Shown here piece by piece: positions 36,667 to 46,200 of a stretch of DNA of 64,000 nt. The notes under the pieces were generated by a model, which searched no databases, was not told the DNA's origin, and saw only the letters and a list, made by a program, of their open reading frames with translations. Source of the stretch: JACZUI01 sp965216725 (lineage in GTDB: Bacteria; Actinomycetota; Acidimicrobiia; Spongiisociales; ZC4RG35); NCBI GenBank assembly GCA_965216725.1, contig CBDCGI010000018.1, positions 62,001 to 126,000 on the forward strand. Reading direction: 5' to 3'. Every line of letters begins with the position of its first letter. Position 1 is the stretch's first letter. The translations under genes were made by a program, and so were the position numbers.

Positions 36667-38757
36667 ATGCGCGCACGCGAACAGACCTTCCTGTCCGAGC
36701 TGATACGGCCGGAAGACACCGCGATCGAATCGGTGGTGCAGCGGTACCAACGGGTGGCGCCTGCCGTCACGCGCTTCGCCCGCTCTCTGTCCAAGAACCC
36801 CAACCTCAAGGTGAGACTGGGCGCCGAAGCCGCAGCGGCCGATGACGAAGTCGTTTGTGACCCGCGCATCTTTCAAGCTGCGTACCACCGCAACGCACCG
36901 GTCACACCGGATGAAGTAGCCCTTGCATCAGCCTTGCACGAGGTGATGCACCTCGTCTCCACCAAGCTCGATGAGACCAGGGAGCTTCCAACCGATTGGC
37001 CCACGACATCAGATGGTCCGCTACCCGCCGAGCTCGACGTGATAACCGCCTTGGAGCACACCAACCGTCCGGTCGCCGAGGTCCTCTTTTTTGCGCTGGA
37101 AGACGCTCGCCAAGAGTTGCAAGGATTGTCCGTGTATCCGGGTGCCCGCTCGGTCCTGGCCGACCTGTACATGTCTTCACTCGGCCAGGCGCTCGCCAAA
37201 TCTGGCGCGCTGAGCCAGTTCGTACTGGGTTGTTTCCTTCTCACTGGCGGGTATGTCGAAAGAGAGACACTGGAGCGCCGCTTCGACGCCCGCGCCGCCG
37301 TGGCACTCGCTGACGGTTCACAGCACTGCGTTGACGCCTCCGGCTCCGACGATCCCTGGGAGGTCGCTCAACTTGCTCTCGAATTGGAGATGATTGCCAG
37401 AGCCAACGGGTTGATCACGGAGATTCCCGAGGGAGCAAACAGCCTTCAGGAAAAGGCCCTGCGCCAAGCGGACGCGGAGGCTGCTGCCGAGGGAGTGGAC
37501 TCGGTCAGGGTCACCTCGCCCATCGTCGCCGACGCCGAGTCCTACCAAGACACCAGGCGTTCGGCCGACGCCCGGTCGGGCGAATCGGACCGTCGCGGGC
37601 CATCCGATATTGCCGGAGACGAATCAACCGACCAGCTTCTGAGAATCAGTCAGGCCCCGGAGGTCTATCTCCCAACCGGACAGGGAGGAAAACTAGTCGT
37701 GACCCCGGTGCCTACAGCATTCGCAAAACTCGGCTCCGACGGCAAAGCCTCTCTCGAAAGAGCCGCCGAGCGTTGGGCGGTGGCCCAGCGGCGGGTCTCC
37801 GGGGAGCTGTATCCGCTTTTTGCGGCCAACCAGCGCCGTGGCCTGCGCTCGGGGTATGACCAAGGCGATGTCTCTCCCCATTCTGCTCTCTTCATCGGCG
37901 CCGGGCTCTACCAGCGCCTCTACGAGCGACGGGCGGCTCGCACCCGCCGGACTTATGCCGTCTCGCTTCTCGTGGACGCCTCGGCGTCGATGCTGAGCCC
38001 GGGAAGAGCCAGGGGTCGAAACACATCTTGGGCGATGCCAGCCGCCATGCTTGGAGCGTGGACCATGGCGCGACTCTGCGACGAGCTCCAGATCGATTTC
38101 GAGGTCGCCCTCTTCAATCGGGGTTTTGCTGCCCGTCCCGACGACACGGAGACGACATTCCGACATCGGAGAACGGCGGCCACGTCGGGACTCAAGCAAA
38201 CCCAGGGAACTGCCGCCGAACGTCTGATAACAACTGTCAATCACTACATCGTGAAGCCTTTCGATCGGCGGTGGCGGGAAGCCGAACCTGCACTGGCAGG
38301 TCTCTTTTACACTGCGATCGAGCCGACTCGAGTCGCTTCTATGGCCCGACGCGACCCCAACAACGCTCCTCCGGTCTCCCTCTTCGAGAAGGCCGCCAAC
38401 GTTGACGAGTTCAACGTGATCCACGCCGCAGAGAGGATGGCCAGACTGGGCGCCCAGGTTCGAGTGCTGATGGTTCTCGCCGACGGCATGACCCGAGGAT
38501 CAGTGGACGCGTTGACCAAGTCGGTCTCCACGGTCGAGTGGGGAGGCACAACGGTCATCGGCATCGGGATCGGCGACCATACGGTCGACGAGACTTACCG
38601 ACGCCACGAGGTGGTGGAGCAGCCTCAGGATCTGGCGCGAGCCATGATCGACGGCACACGCGGTGCTCTGCGTCGCTCGCTAGCGCTTTCGGGCATGGAC
38701 ACTTGGTGGCTGAAGGCTTCGGAGTACAAGGACCAGGAAGGAAGACAAGTTGCCTGA
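36667..38757 (+). CDS. VWA-domain protein with an HExxH metallopeptidase-like N-terminus
   Basis: This is a 696-aa cytosolic protein. The N-terminal part has a zinc-protease-like helix ALHEVMHLVS (H91, E92, H95). A low-complexity acidic linker spans about 260-320. The C-terminal von Willebrand A domain has an intact MIDAS motif DASAS (D437, S439, S441), as in CobT, DUF2201 and MoxR-associated proteins. Such proteins act with AAA+ ATPases in metal insertion or protein maturation. The AAA+ partner follows with an 8-nt overlap. Whether the HExxH site is catalytic is unknown. Confidence 0.85.
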   Translation: MRAREQTFLSELIRPEDTAIESVVQRYQRVAPAVTRFARSLSKNPNLKVRLGAEAAAADDEVVCDPRIFQAAYHRNAPVTPDEVALASALHEVMHLVSTKLDETRELPTDWPTTSDGPLPAELDVITALEHTNRPVAEVLFFALEDARQELQGLSVYPGARSVLADLYMSSLGQALAKSGALSQFVLGCFLLTGGYVERETLERRFDARAAVALADGSQHCVDASGSDDPWEVAQLALELEMIARANGLITEIPEGANSLQEKALRQADAEAAAEGVDSVRVTSPIVADAESYQDTRRSADARSGESDRRGPSDIAGDESTDQLLRISQAPEVYLPTGQGGKLVVTPVPTAFAKLGSDGKASLERAAERWAVAQRRVSGELYPLFAANQRRGLRSGYDQGDVSPHSALFIGAGLYQRLYERRAARTRRTYAVSLLVDASASMLSPGRARGRNTSWAMPAAMLGAWTMARLCDELQIDFEVALFNRGFAARPDDTETTFRHRRTAATSGLKQTQGTAAERLITTVNHYIVKPFDRRWREAEPALAGLFYTAIEPTRVASMARRDPNNAPPVSLFEKAANVDEFNVIHAAERMARLGAQVRVLMVLADGMTRGSVDALTKSVSTVEWGGTTVIGIGIGDHTVDETYRRHEVVEQPQDLARAMIDGTRGALRRSLALSGMDTWWLKASEYKDQEGRQVA

Positions 38758-39742
38758 CAAAGCCGTATTCGACGATCCCACAGGGGAACGTCCCCCGATC
38801 ACGCTCGACACGATCAAGATCGACAAAGGGCTCGATGACTTTGAGCTCCGGATGAGAAAGATCCCCGAACCCGACCCGCACTATGTCGACCTTGGGATGC
38901 TCTATCGATTCGCACAAGTCGAGCAAGCCCGCGCCAATGGTTCCGAAGGTCTGGTCCCCCTCCACGTCGCGGTCCGGGGCCACATGGGCACGGGTAAGGA
39001 CCACGATATAGAGCAGTTTGCAGCGGCGATGCGCCTCCCCTACTTCCGGATACCTCTGACCGGCGAGGTTCGGGACGTCACTCTCATCGGCTCGACCCGG
39101 CTCCATGGTGACGGCAAGGGTGGGACCGAGAGTCGTTGGGAGGATGGCGACATCACCAGGGCGCTCCGGGGTCCGGCTTTGCTCAACCTGTCAGAGCTGA
39201 ACGCTGCCGGAGCCGAGACGTTGTTCGCTCTACATGGACTACTCGACCGTTATTCGGCGCTCGATCTTCCCAACGGTGAGACCGTGGCCCTACGGGACGA
39301 CGTTCGCGTTTTCGGAACGATGAACCCAACCGACCTCCGCGATTACGCAGGAACGCAAACCCTCAACAAGGCCTTTGCCGACCGTTGGGTCATCTGGGAG
39401 AAGCGATTCCCGGGAAACGACCAGATCGAAAAGATGCTGACCACGCGCTATCCGAGCCTCCGACAAGAGTACGTCGAGGCAATCGCCCGCCTCGCGGTCG
39501 AGGTCAACGCTTCTTTCGAGGCCGAGGACGCAGGAGTCAGGGTCGAGACGCCGTTGTCGCTGCGCTCGATCCTCGATCGCTTGCCAGTGGGCCTTCTCAT
39601 CCACGCCGACCGGGACGATCCGCTACGCACCGCCTGGGAGGAATTCGTCTTGCCGCACGTCGACGTCTTCGACCGGGATCACTACGAGACGGTGTGGAAC
39701 GCCGTCGTTCGTCGTGGGCCGGAAAAGAAACCCTTCAAGTAG
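38750..39742 (+). CDS. MoxR/CobS-like AAA+ protein with altered Walker motifs
   Basis: This 330-aa protein aligns with MoxR/CobS AAA+ ATPases. It has sensor-1 VFGTMNPTDL, the arginine-finger region KAFADRWV and a C-terminal helical lid. Two normally invariant sites differ. Walker A reads GHMGTGKD, with Asp84 where Ser or Thr coordinates Mg. Walker B reads LLNLSE, with Ser148 in place of Asp before Glu149. ATP binding or hydrolysis may be weak or lost. The start is TTG inside the end of the VWA gene, so the two are coupled and likely form one complex. Confidence 0.85.
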   Translation: MPDKAVFDDPTGERPPITLDTIKIDKGLDDFELRMRKIPEPDPHYVDLGMLYRFAQVEQARANGSEGLVPLHVAVRGHMGTGKDHDIEQFAAAMRLPYFRIPLTGEVRDVTLIGSTRLHGDGKGGTESRWEDGDITRALRGPALLNLSELNAAGAETLFALHGLLDRYSALDLPNGETVALRDDVRVFGTMNPTDLRDYAGTQTLNKAFADRWVIWEKRFPGNDQIEKMLTTRYPSLRQEYVEAIARLAVEVNASFEAEDAGVRVETPLSLRSILDRLPVGLLIHADRDDPLRTAWEEFVLPHVDVFDRDHYETVWNAVVRRGPEKKPFK

Positions 39743-39745
39743 AAG

Positions 39746-39751
39746 TACGCT
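39746..39751 (+). promoter_or_regulatory. Putative -10 element (TACGCT) of the LOG gene
   Basis: TACGCT ends 6 nt before the ATG, with no ribosome site in between. It begins 4 nt after the end of the AAA+ gene. Confidence 0.4.
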
Positions 39752-39757
39752 CGCCTG

Positions 39758-40840
39758 ATGCCCTACGACCTCGGCAATGAGGAGCTCGATGCCAAAGTTC
39801 GCGACCTGGTGGCGGCTGCCTCAGACAACGAGAACCCCGAGATCATCTCCGAGATCATCACTACTGCCTTGAAGATGCATCGTGACGGGGCCAGTCGGGC
39901 AGATCTGAAGCTCACCAACACTGCTCTCAAGGAGATGCGCTACTCGAACCTCATCTTCTCCCGCCATGACGAGCCCAAAGTCACCATCTACGGCTCGGCG
40001 AGACTGCCCGAAAACGACCCCAACTATTTGCTCGCCGAGCAGTTCGCAGCGCTGGCGGCGGAACAGGGATGGGGGGTGATCACCGGTGCCGGGCCCGGTG
40101 TGATGGAGGCTGCCAACAAGGGCGCCGGAAAGGAGTCGTCTTACGGGGTCAACATTCGCCTTCCATTCGAGGCGGCAGCCAACCGTTATCTCAATCCCGA
40201 GAGGACAGTCAACTTCAAGTACTTCTTCACGAGGAAGCTGGGTTTCGTCAAAGAGGCGCACGCATTCGTTGTGATGCCTGGCGGATTCGGCACGCTCGAC
40301 GAGACGTTCGAGCTTTTGACGTTGATTCAGACCGGGAAAAGCGACCTGCACCCGGTCGTGATGCTCGAGACCCCGGGCACCGGCTTTTGGGAGCAGATCA
40401 TCGAGTTCATCGGCGGGCAGCAACTGGGTTCCGGGCTGATCTCCGAATCAGATCTCGCTTTGTTTCATCTCAGCCATTCTGCTGAAGACGCCATCGGCCA
40501 CCTCAAGCACTTCTACGCGAACTACCACTCGCAGCGTTACCACCAGGGAAAGCTGATTCTCCGATTGCGCAAGGGGCCGTCACCCGAGCTGCTGGCCGAG
40601 CTGAACCGGGACTTCGCCGACATAGTCGTCGAAGGATCCATTGAGATGGCAGAACCGCTCCCGGCCGAGGTGGAGGACGAGGACGCGCTCGACTGTGATC
40701 GCATTTCGTTCCTCTTCGACCGGCAGCACTTTGGCCGCCTCCGACAGATGATCGACCGGCTCAACGACGCCGTGGCTGAGCCGGAGGCCCTCCGCCTACC
40801 GGAACCGATGACCGAGGAGCACGCAGAACGCCCCTGGTAA
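39758..40840 (+). CDS. LOG-family protein (TIGR00730-type)
   Basis: This 360-aa protein has the LOG/lysine-decarboxylase-like fold with the nucleotide-binding motifs GAGPGVMEAANKGA and MPGGFGTLDE. Family members hydrolyse cytokinin or nucleoside 5'-monophosphates, releasing the base. The length exceeds the classical 190-aa LOG; the extra N-terminal helices and acidic C-terminal tail fit the longer bacterial subfamily. Context (MoxR/VWA before, DinB-fold after) gives no firm substrate. Confidence 0.88.
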   Translation: MPYDLGNEELDAKVRDLVAAASDNENPEIISEIITTALKMHRDGASRADLKLTNTALKEMRYSNLIFSRHDEPKVTIYGSARLPENDPNYLLAEQFAALAAEQGWGVITGAGPGVMEAANKGAGKESSYGVNIRLPFEAAANRYLNPERTVNFKYFFTRKLGFVKEAHAFVVMPGGFGTLDETFELLTLIQTGKSDLHPVVMLETPGTGFWEQIIEFIGGQQLGSGLISESDLALFHLSHSAEDAIGHLKHFYANYHSQRYHQGKLILRLRKGPSPELLAELNRDFADIVVEGSIEMAEPLPAEVEDEDALDCDRISFLFDRQHFGRLRQMIDRLNDAVAEPEALRLPEPMTEEHAERPW

Positions 40841-40854
40841 GAGGCGCTTTCACC

Positions 40855-40885
40855 TTGTTAGTAGCACTCTGAGCACTATTAGAAT
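40855..40885 (+). promoter_or_regulatory. Promoter of the DinB-fold/BtpA pair
   Basis: TTGTTA (-35, 40855-40860) and TAGAAT (-10, 40880-40885) are 19 nt apart. The -10 ends 6 nt before the GTG start, and no ribosome site exists, so the transcript is probably leaderless. Confidence 0.6.
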
Positions 40886-40891
40886 CACTAC

Positions 40892-41623
40892 GTGCGCGAC
40901 ATCCTGTCAGACCTCGTAGCCGAGCAACAGTTCCTCGATCAATCGTTGCAACGAATCCCGATAAAGATCTGGGATATGGTCACGCCGGCCAAGCCGTGGA
41001 CGGTTCGCGACAAGATCGCGTATCTCGCCGATACCGAAGACCTTGGTGCCGACACCATTGCTGGGGGTGACAGGATCAAGGAGTGGCAGAACGCCACCGA
41101 CCTCGAGAAGCTGCGCAAGGTCGCCATCACCAAGGGCCGCGGGATGAGACCCCAGGATGTGATCGAATGGTGGCGCGGCGGGCGTGCCAAGGTCGTGGAA
41201 CCACTTTCCCACATGAGCGGCGACGCGCGGGTCGAATGGATTGATGGCGACATGAGTGCTCGCACATTCGCCACGTTCCGCCTCATGGAGACCTGGATGC
41301 ACGGTTTGGACATCTATGCCACGCTCGGCGCGGAAGTGGAAGACACCCCGCGAATCCGACACATCTGCTGGTTGGGTTGGAAAACCCTGCCCTATGCGTT
41401 CAAGCAGGCCGGCGAGGACTACGAGGCCGTTCGCGTGGAGGTGATAGGGCCCGGTTATGCCAAGTGGGTATACGGTCCCCAAGACACGGAGCAGCTGGTC
41501 AAAGGGTCGGCCTCGGATTGGGCCCGGTTGGTTGTGGGCAAAGCCGCGCCCAAGGACACTCGACTCAAGACCACCGGGGAGTTCGCCGAGACCGCACTCG
41601 AGGTGGCTCAGGCCTTTTTGTGA
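40892..41623 (+). CDS. DinB/MDMPI-fold protein (TIGR03084-type)
   Basis: This 243-aa protein of the mycothiol-dependent isomerase/DinB four-helix type has the second metal-ligand helix METWMHGLDI. The first helix, where related proteins carry a metal His (IAHLA), reads IAYLADTED, so one ligand seems replaced by Tyr. Related enzymes use mycothiol or act on small xenobiotics, and the function here is not defined. Its stop overlaps the GTG of the BtpA gene by 4 nt, so the two are translationally coupled. Confidence 0.8.
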   Translation: MRDILSDLVAEQQFLDQSLQRIPIKIWDMVTPAKPWTVRDKIAYLADTEDLGADTIAGGDRIKEWQNATDLEKLRKVAITKGRGMRPQDVIEWWRGGRAKVVEPLSHMSGDARVEWIDGDMSARTFATFRLMETWMHGLDIYATLGAEVEDTPRIRHICWLGWKTLPYAFKQAGEDYEAVRVEVIGPGYAKWVYGPQDTEQLVKGSASDWARLVVGKAAPKDTRLKTTGEFAETALEVAQAFL

Positions 41624-42411
41624 GTGAAATCCCCCACCTGGTGGGGATGATTCATCTTCTGCCCCTGCCGGGATCGCCTGGTTTCGGAGGTTCGTTCGAA
41701 CATGTCCTCGAGGTGGCAGTCGAGGATGCATCCGTCCTCGCCGACGCTGGTTTTCCCGCCTTGATGGTGGAGAACTTCGGAGATGCGCCCTTTTACGGGA
41801 GTTCGGTCCCGCGGGAGACGGTTGCTGCGATGTCAGTCGCGGTGTCGACAGTGAAAAGGCAGTCCGGACTGGCTGTTGGAGTCAATGTCCTTCGCAACGA
41901 CGCCGTCGCTGCGCTTGCCGTCGCTGCTGCCGTCGGCGCCGGATCGGTCAGAGTCAATGTCTTGTCCGGCATGATGTACACCGATCAGGGGCCGATCGTG
42001 GGAAAGGCAGCCGAGGTTCAACGTCTGAAAATGCGGCTCTGCCCAGATGTCGAGATCTGGGCGGACGTGATGGTGAAACATGCAACGGCGCCGCCGGGTA
42101 CCGATCCGGTGCGAATGGCCCTGGACACCCTGGAGAGGGGTGGCGCCAATGCTCTTATCGTGTCCGGATCCGGCACCGGTAGTGAGCCTGACCTCGGGCT
42201 GACACGGTCGATTCGGACTGCCATCGGCACCAACGCCCGCCTCGTCATCGGCTCCGGTGCCACACCGGAGAATCTTGGCCCACTCTGCGAGGTGGCGGAC
42301 ACCGTGATCGTCGGGTCGGCACTCAAACACGGCGGTGTGGCGTCCAACCGGGTTGACCCCGACCGCGCCGAGGGCTTCGTCGCTGCGGCCGGCGCTGTCG
42401 GGCTTCTGTGA
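41620..42411 (+). CDS. BtpA/SgcQ family protein
   Basis: This 263-aa TIM-barrel protein starts at the GTG overlapping the upstream stop, giving the family N-terminus HLVGMIHLLPLPGSP. It has further blocks MVENFGDAPF, VGVNVLRNDAVAAL and GSGATPENL. BtpA was first linked to photosystem I stability in cyanobacteria, but the family is widespread and its chemistry is unknown. The barrel has a phosphate-binding C-terminal GSG loop, so a sugar or nucleotide phosphate ligand is plausible. Confidence 0.9.
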   Translation: MSEIPHLVGMIHLLPLPGSPGFGGSFEHVLEVAVEDASVLADAGFPALMVENFGDAPFYGSSVPRETVAAMSVAVSTVKRQSGLAVGVNVLRNDAVAALAVAAAVGAGSVRVNVLSGMMYTDQGPIVGKAAEVQRLKMRLCPDVEIWADVMVKHATAPPGTDPVRMALDTLERGGANALIVSGSGTGSEPDLGLTRSIRTAIGTNARLVIGSGATPENLGPLCEVADTVIVGSALKHGGVASNRVDPDRAEGFVAAAGAVGLL

Positions 42412-42471
42412 CCGGACTCCGTCCACAACCGGCGCCTCTCCTTCCCATTCCTCCCGTCGGATGTGTCTAAT

Positions 42472-42527
42472 CCCGTCGAGTGTGCTTATCCTCTCGCTTT
42501 TTGGGTAGGACAAGCACACTCGACGGG
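42472..42527. repeat. Large palindrome with 16-bp perfect arms
   Basis: CCCGTCGAGTGTGCTT (42472-42487) is repeated exactly in inverted form at 42512-42527. After one mismatch the stem resumes with TCCT/AGGA (42489-42492 and 42507-42510), leaving a 14-nt loop that contains TTTTT on the plus strand. The element stands between the BtpA and HD-GYP genes. No T-run follows the stem on the plus strand, so it is not a typical terminator. It may be a bidirectional terminator, a small structured RNA, or a member of a dispersed palindromic repeat. Confidence 0.75.
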
Positions 42528-42596
42528 GTTGAGAGAGGTCCAGGGACTAGTTCGTTTGCGATCTGAGACCCTAGACCCATAGCCTCCAGCACTCAT

Positions 42597-42613
42597 AGTG
42601 AACAGAATTCACT
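42597..42613. promoter_or_regulatory. Small inverted repeat upstream of the HD-GYP gene
   Basis: AGTGAA-N5-TTCACT lies 11-27 nt before the ATG, where an operator or ribosome-site-occluding hairpin could act. Only 6 bp per arm, so chance is possible. Confidence 0.3.
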
Positions 42614-42623
42614 CCGGGTAAGT

Positions 42624-43199
42624 ATGAGAGAGCTACCGAGAGACATCCTGATCGAGGTCATGGAAGACGTGATCGAAGATCTCCACGGGCACGTTCACCG
42701 CGTGTCGGACCTCGCCGTTGATCTCGGAGCGGGTCTCGGCCTGGGAGATGACGATCTCGATCGTCTGGCGCTCGCCGGAGTTCTCCACGATGTGGGCAAG
42801 ATTCACCTGGATCCAGGGATCCTCGCCAAGCCGGGCCCCCTCGACGAGTCCGAGCGTGAACTCATGCAACGCCATCCTGAGCTCGGCTTTGCCATGACGC
42901 GCAACCGGATGGACCCCAAAGTCGCGGAAGCCATCCTCTACCACCACGAGCGATTCGACGGACGGGGCTACCCCTTCGGGCTCGCCGGCGAGAGAATCCC
43001 GGTGCTGTCTCGCATCGTCCTCGTCGCCGACGCCTTCGACGCCATGACCTCCACCCGGGCCTATCAGCCGGCGCTCCCGGTTGACTACGCGGTAGCTGAG
43101 ATACAGGCCAACTCCGGCACCCAATTCGACCCTGCTGTCGTCGAGATTTTCACGGACCTCGCCGCCGTCGACCGACTCCCCTTGGAGCTCACCGCCTGA
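42624..43199 (+). CDS. HD-GYP domain phosphohydrolase
   Basis: This 191-aa stand-alone HD-GYP domain belongs to the c-di-GMP phosphodiesterase family. Metal ligands and signature are present: H23 (HVHRV), H55-D56 (HDVGK), H84, H107-H108 (YHHERFDGRGYP) and the GYP at 115-117. The following ADAFDAMTSTRAYQ is also typical. There is no receiver or sensor domain, so it may be constitutive or rely on a partner. The start is ATG. Confidence 0.92.
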   Translation: MRELPRDILIEVMEDVIEDLHGHVHRVSDLAVDLGAGLGLGDDDLDRLALAGVLHDVGKIHLDPGILAKPGPLDESERELMQRHPELGFAMTRNRMDPKVAEAILYHHERFDGRGYPFGLAGERIPVLSRIVLVADAFDAMTSTRAYQPALPVDYAVAEIQANSGTQFDPAVVEIFTDLAAVDRLPLELTA

Positions 43200-43222
43200 C
43201 GACTCTTGTCACACTCCTCTGA

Positions 43223-43228
43223 TACCTT
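43223..43228 (+). promoter_or_regulatory. Putative -10 element (TACCTT) of lhr
   Basis: TACCTT ends 6 nt before the GTG of lhr, and no ribosome site is seen. Confidence 0.4.
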
Positions 43229-43234
43229 CACGGT

Positions 43235-46200
43235 GTGGACCCACTTCAGGCCTTTACCCGACCTACCCGAACCTGGTTTGAGGCCTCATTTGCTGCACCC
43301 ACCCCCGCCCAGGAGCTCGGCTGGCCGGCGATAGCCAACGGCGATCACACACTGATTCACGCCCCCACCGGCTCGGGAAAGACTCTCGCCGCCTTCTTGT
43401 GGACTCTCGATCGCCTGCTCACCGAACCCCCGCCGGAGAGAGCGGACCGATGCCGCGTGCTCTATGTCTCGCCGCTCAAGGCCCTTGCCCATGACGTCGA
43501 CCGCAACCTACGTGCCCCGCTCGCCGGGATCACCCATGCAGCCCGACGTCTCGGAGAAGACACCCTTCCCCAGCTGACCACGTTCCTTCGCACCGGTGAC
43601 ACACCGCAGGAGGATCGGCGGAGGATGCAGCGCGTGCCCCCAGACATCCTGATCACGACGCCTGAATCTCTCTACCTGATTCTCACCTCGGCCGCCCGAG
43701 AGGTGCTGAATCCGGTGAGGTGGGTGATCGTCGACGAGGTGCACTCCCTCGCCGGCACCAAGAGGGGAGCCCATCTGGCACTCTCCTTGGAGCGCCTCGA
43801 GACCATCACGTCATCGCCTCCGCAACGCATTGGGCTCTCAGCCACCCAAAGGCCGTTGGAGACCATCGCCCGATTCCTCGGCGGTGGATCACCCGAGACC
43901 GACTCGTGGGCACCAAGGCCGGTCACGATCCTGGACGTGCCCAACGACGGTGCGATCGAGCTCGAACTCGTGGTACCGGTTGCGGACATGAACGAGCCCG
44001 GGGATCCAGACCCTCTCGATCCCGATCACCAGCCGACGCGCTCCATTTGGCCCGCGATATATCCGGCCCTGCTCGACGAGATCAACTCCCACACGAGCAC
44101 GATCGTCTTCGCCAACTCGCGACGTCTCGCCGAGCGGATCTGCGCCGAGATCAACAACCTCGCCGGTTCCGAGATCGCCCGCGCCCACCACGGATCGGTC
44201 TCTCGCGAGCACAGGGTCGAAATAGAGGAGTCCCTCAAGACCGGGAGCCTCAAGGCCGTTGTGGCTACATCCTCCCTCGAGCTGGGGATAGACATGGGCG
44301 CCGTCGACCTCGTCATCCAGATCGAAGCGCCACATTCAGTGGCTTCCGGCCTGCAACGGGTGGGGCGAGCCGGGCACCAGGTGGGCACTCCATCCAAAGC
44401 GAGGATCTTTCCCAAGTATCGGGGCGACCTGCTGGTCTCGACGGTCGTCGCCCAGCAGATGCTGAGACGGGAAGTGGAGGCGACGGTCATCCCCAACAGC
44501 CCGCTGGACGTCCTGTCCCAGCAGTTGGTCGCTGAAGTGGTGTCACACGAGACCACTGCCGACGACCTATTCGAACTGACCCGGCGGGCGGCCCCCTATG
44601 CAGAGCTGAGCCGAAGCGTTTTCGAAGGAGTACTCGACATGCTCGCCGGCCGCTATCCCTCAGACCTGTTTGCAGAGCTACGACCACGCATCAACTGGGA
44701 TCGGGCCACAGGAGAGATCAGCCCCCGTCCGGGAGCCCGCATGCTCGCGGTGACAAACCCGGGAACCATCCCAGATCGGGGCTTGTATCGGGTGGCCCTG
44801 CCGGACGGGAGCAAGGTTGGCGAGCTCGATGAGGAAATGGTCTACGAGTCGCGGGAAGGCGACACATTCCTGCTCGGCTCCTCGGCGTGGCGCATTAACC
44901 AGATCACACATGACAAAGTCGAGGTTGTGCCGGCGCCGCCAGACTCCGCGGCACGCATGCCTTTCTGGCACGGGGACATGCTTGGTCGATCTGTGGAGAC
45001 CGGCAAGGCAATAGGAACGTTCACCCGGGAGATCGGGGCCCCTGGACCCCTCGGAAGCCAGGCAGCTCCTCATGGAGCGTTACCACCTTGGTGAGTGGGC
45101 GGCCGCCAACCTCGTCGACTATTTGGAGGAAGAGCCGCGAATCGACCCATATCCTTCCATCCGACCAGACCATCGTCGTCCAGCGCTTCCGCGATGAAAT
45201 CGGTGACTGGCGAGTGGTGATCCTTTCCCCGTTCGGCGCCAGAGTGCACGCACCCTGGGCGATGGCCATTCGACACCGTCACCTCGCTGCGGCGGGTACT
45301 GACATCGACGCCATATGGTCCGACGACGGGATAGCCCTTCGCTTCCCCGACACCGACGAAGCACCCGACGCTGCGGAGCTGATCCTCGAGCCGGAAGACG
45401 TCGAGGCCACTCTCATCGATCTAGTGGCCGACACCGCGCTGTTCTCGGCCCGATTCCGCGAGGCTGCCGGACGATCGCTGCTCCTGCCCAGGAGAAGACC
45501 AGGCGAGAGGACACCGCTGTGGCTGCAGCGGAGGAAATCGGCCGACCTGCTCTCGGTCGCCAAGCAGTTCGGGTCGTTCCCAATCCTGCTCGAGGTCTAC
45601 CGCGAGATCCTCCAGGACGATTTCGACCTTCCCGCCCTCGTCGATCTGCTGTCCCGACATGCGTTCCCGGAAGATCAGAGTGGCCCAGGTCGACACGACG
45701 GGACCCAGCCCATTTGCCTCCTCACTCCTCTTCTCTTTCATCGCCGCCTATCTCTACGAGGCGGATTCGCCGTTGGCAGAACGTCGAGCAGCAGCCCTCA
45801 CCCTCGACCGGGAGCTACTCAGAGAATTGCTCGGCGAGGGCGAGCTTCGGGAGCTCATCGACCCCGAAGTGGTGACCACCGTCGAACTGGAGCTACAGCG
45901 CCTGACGGATGGCCGCAAGGCGCGGAACGTCGACGGCGTGCATGACATGCTGAGGGATCTGGGCCCGCTAACCGTCCCAGACCTAGAGGTGAGAACCGAG
46001 GGCTTGGACGTGACGGTGTCCATCAAATCTCTGATCGAACAGAGACGGGTTTTTGAAGTCACCATCGGCGGCGACGTGCACTATGCGGCTGCAGAGGACC
46101 TTTCCCGACTTCGGGATGCAATCGGCGTCCAGCCGCCGCAAGGTGTCCCGTACACATTTCTCGAGCAAGTCGAAGACCCTCTTGGAGACGTCATCGGGAG

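Noticed and set aside
41690..41705. GTTCGAAC in the BtpA gene as an SOS box
   Set aside because: The half-sites are in the wrong order and lack the 4-nt centre (GAAC-N4-GTTC), and it lies inside coding sequence.
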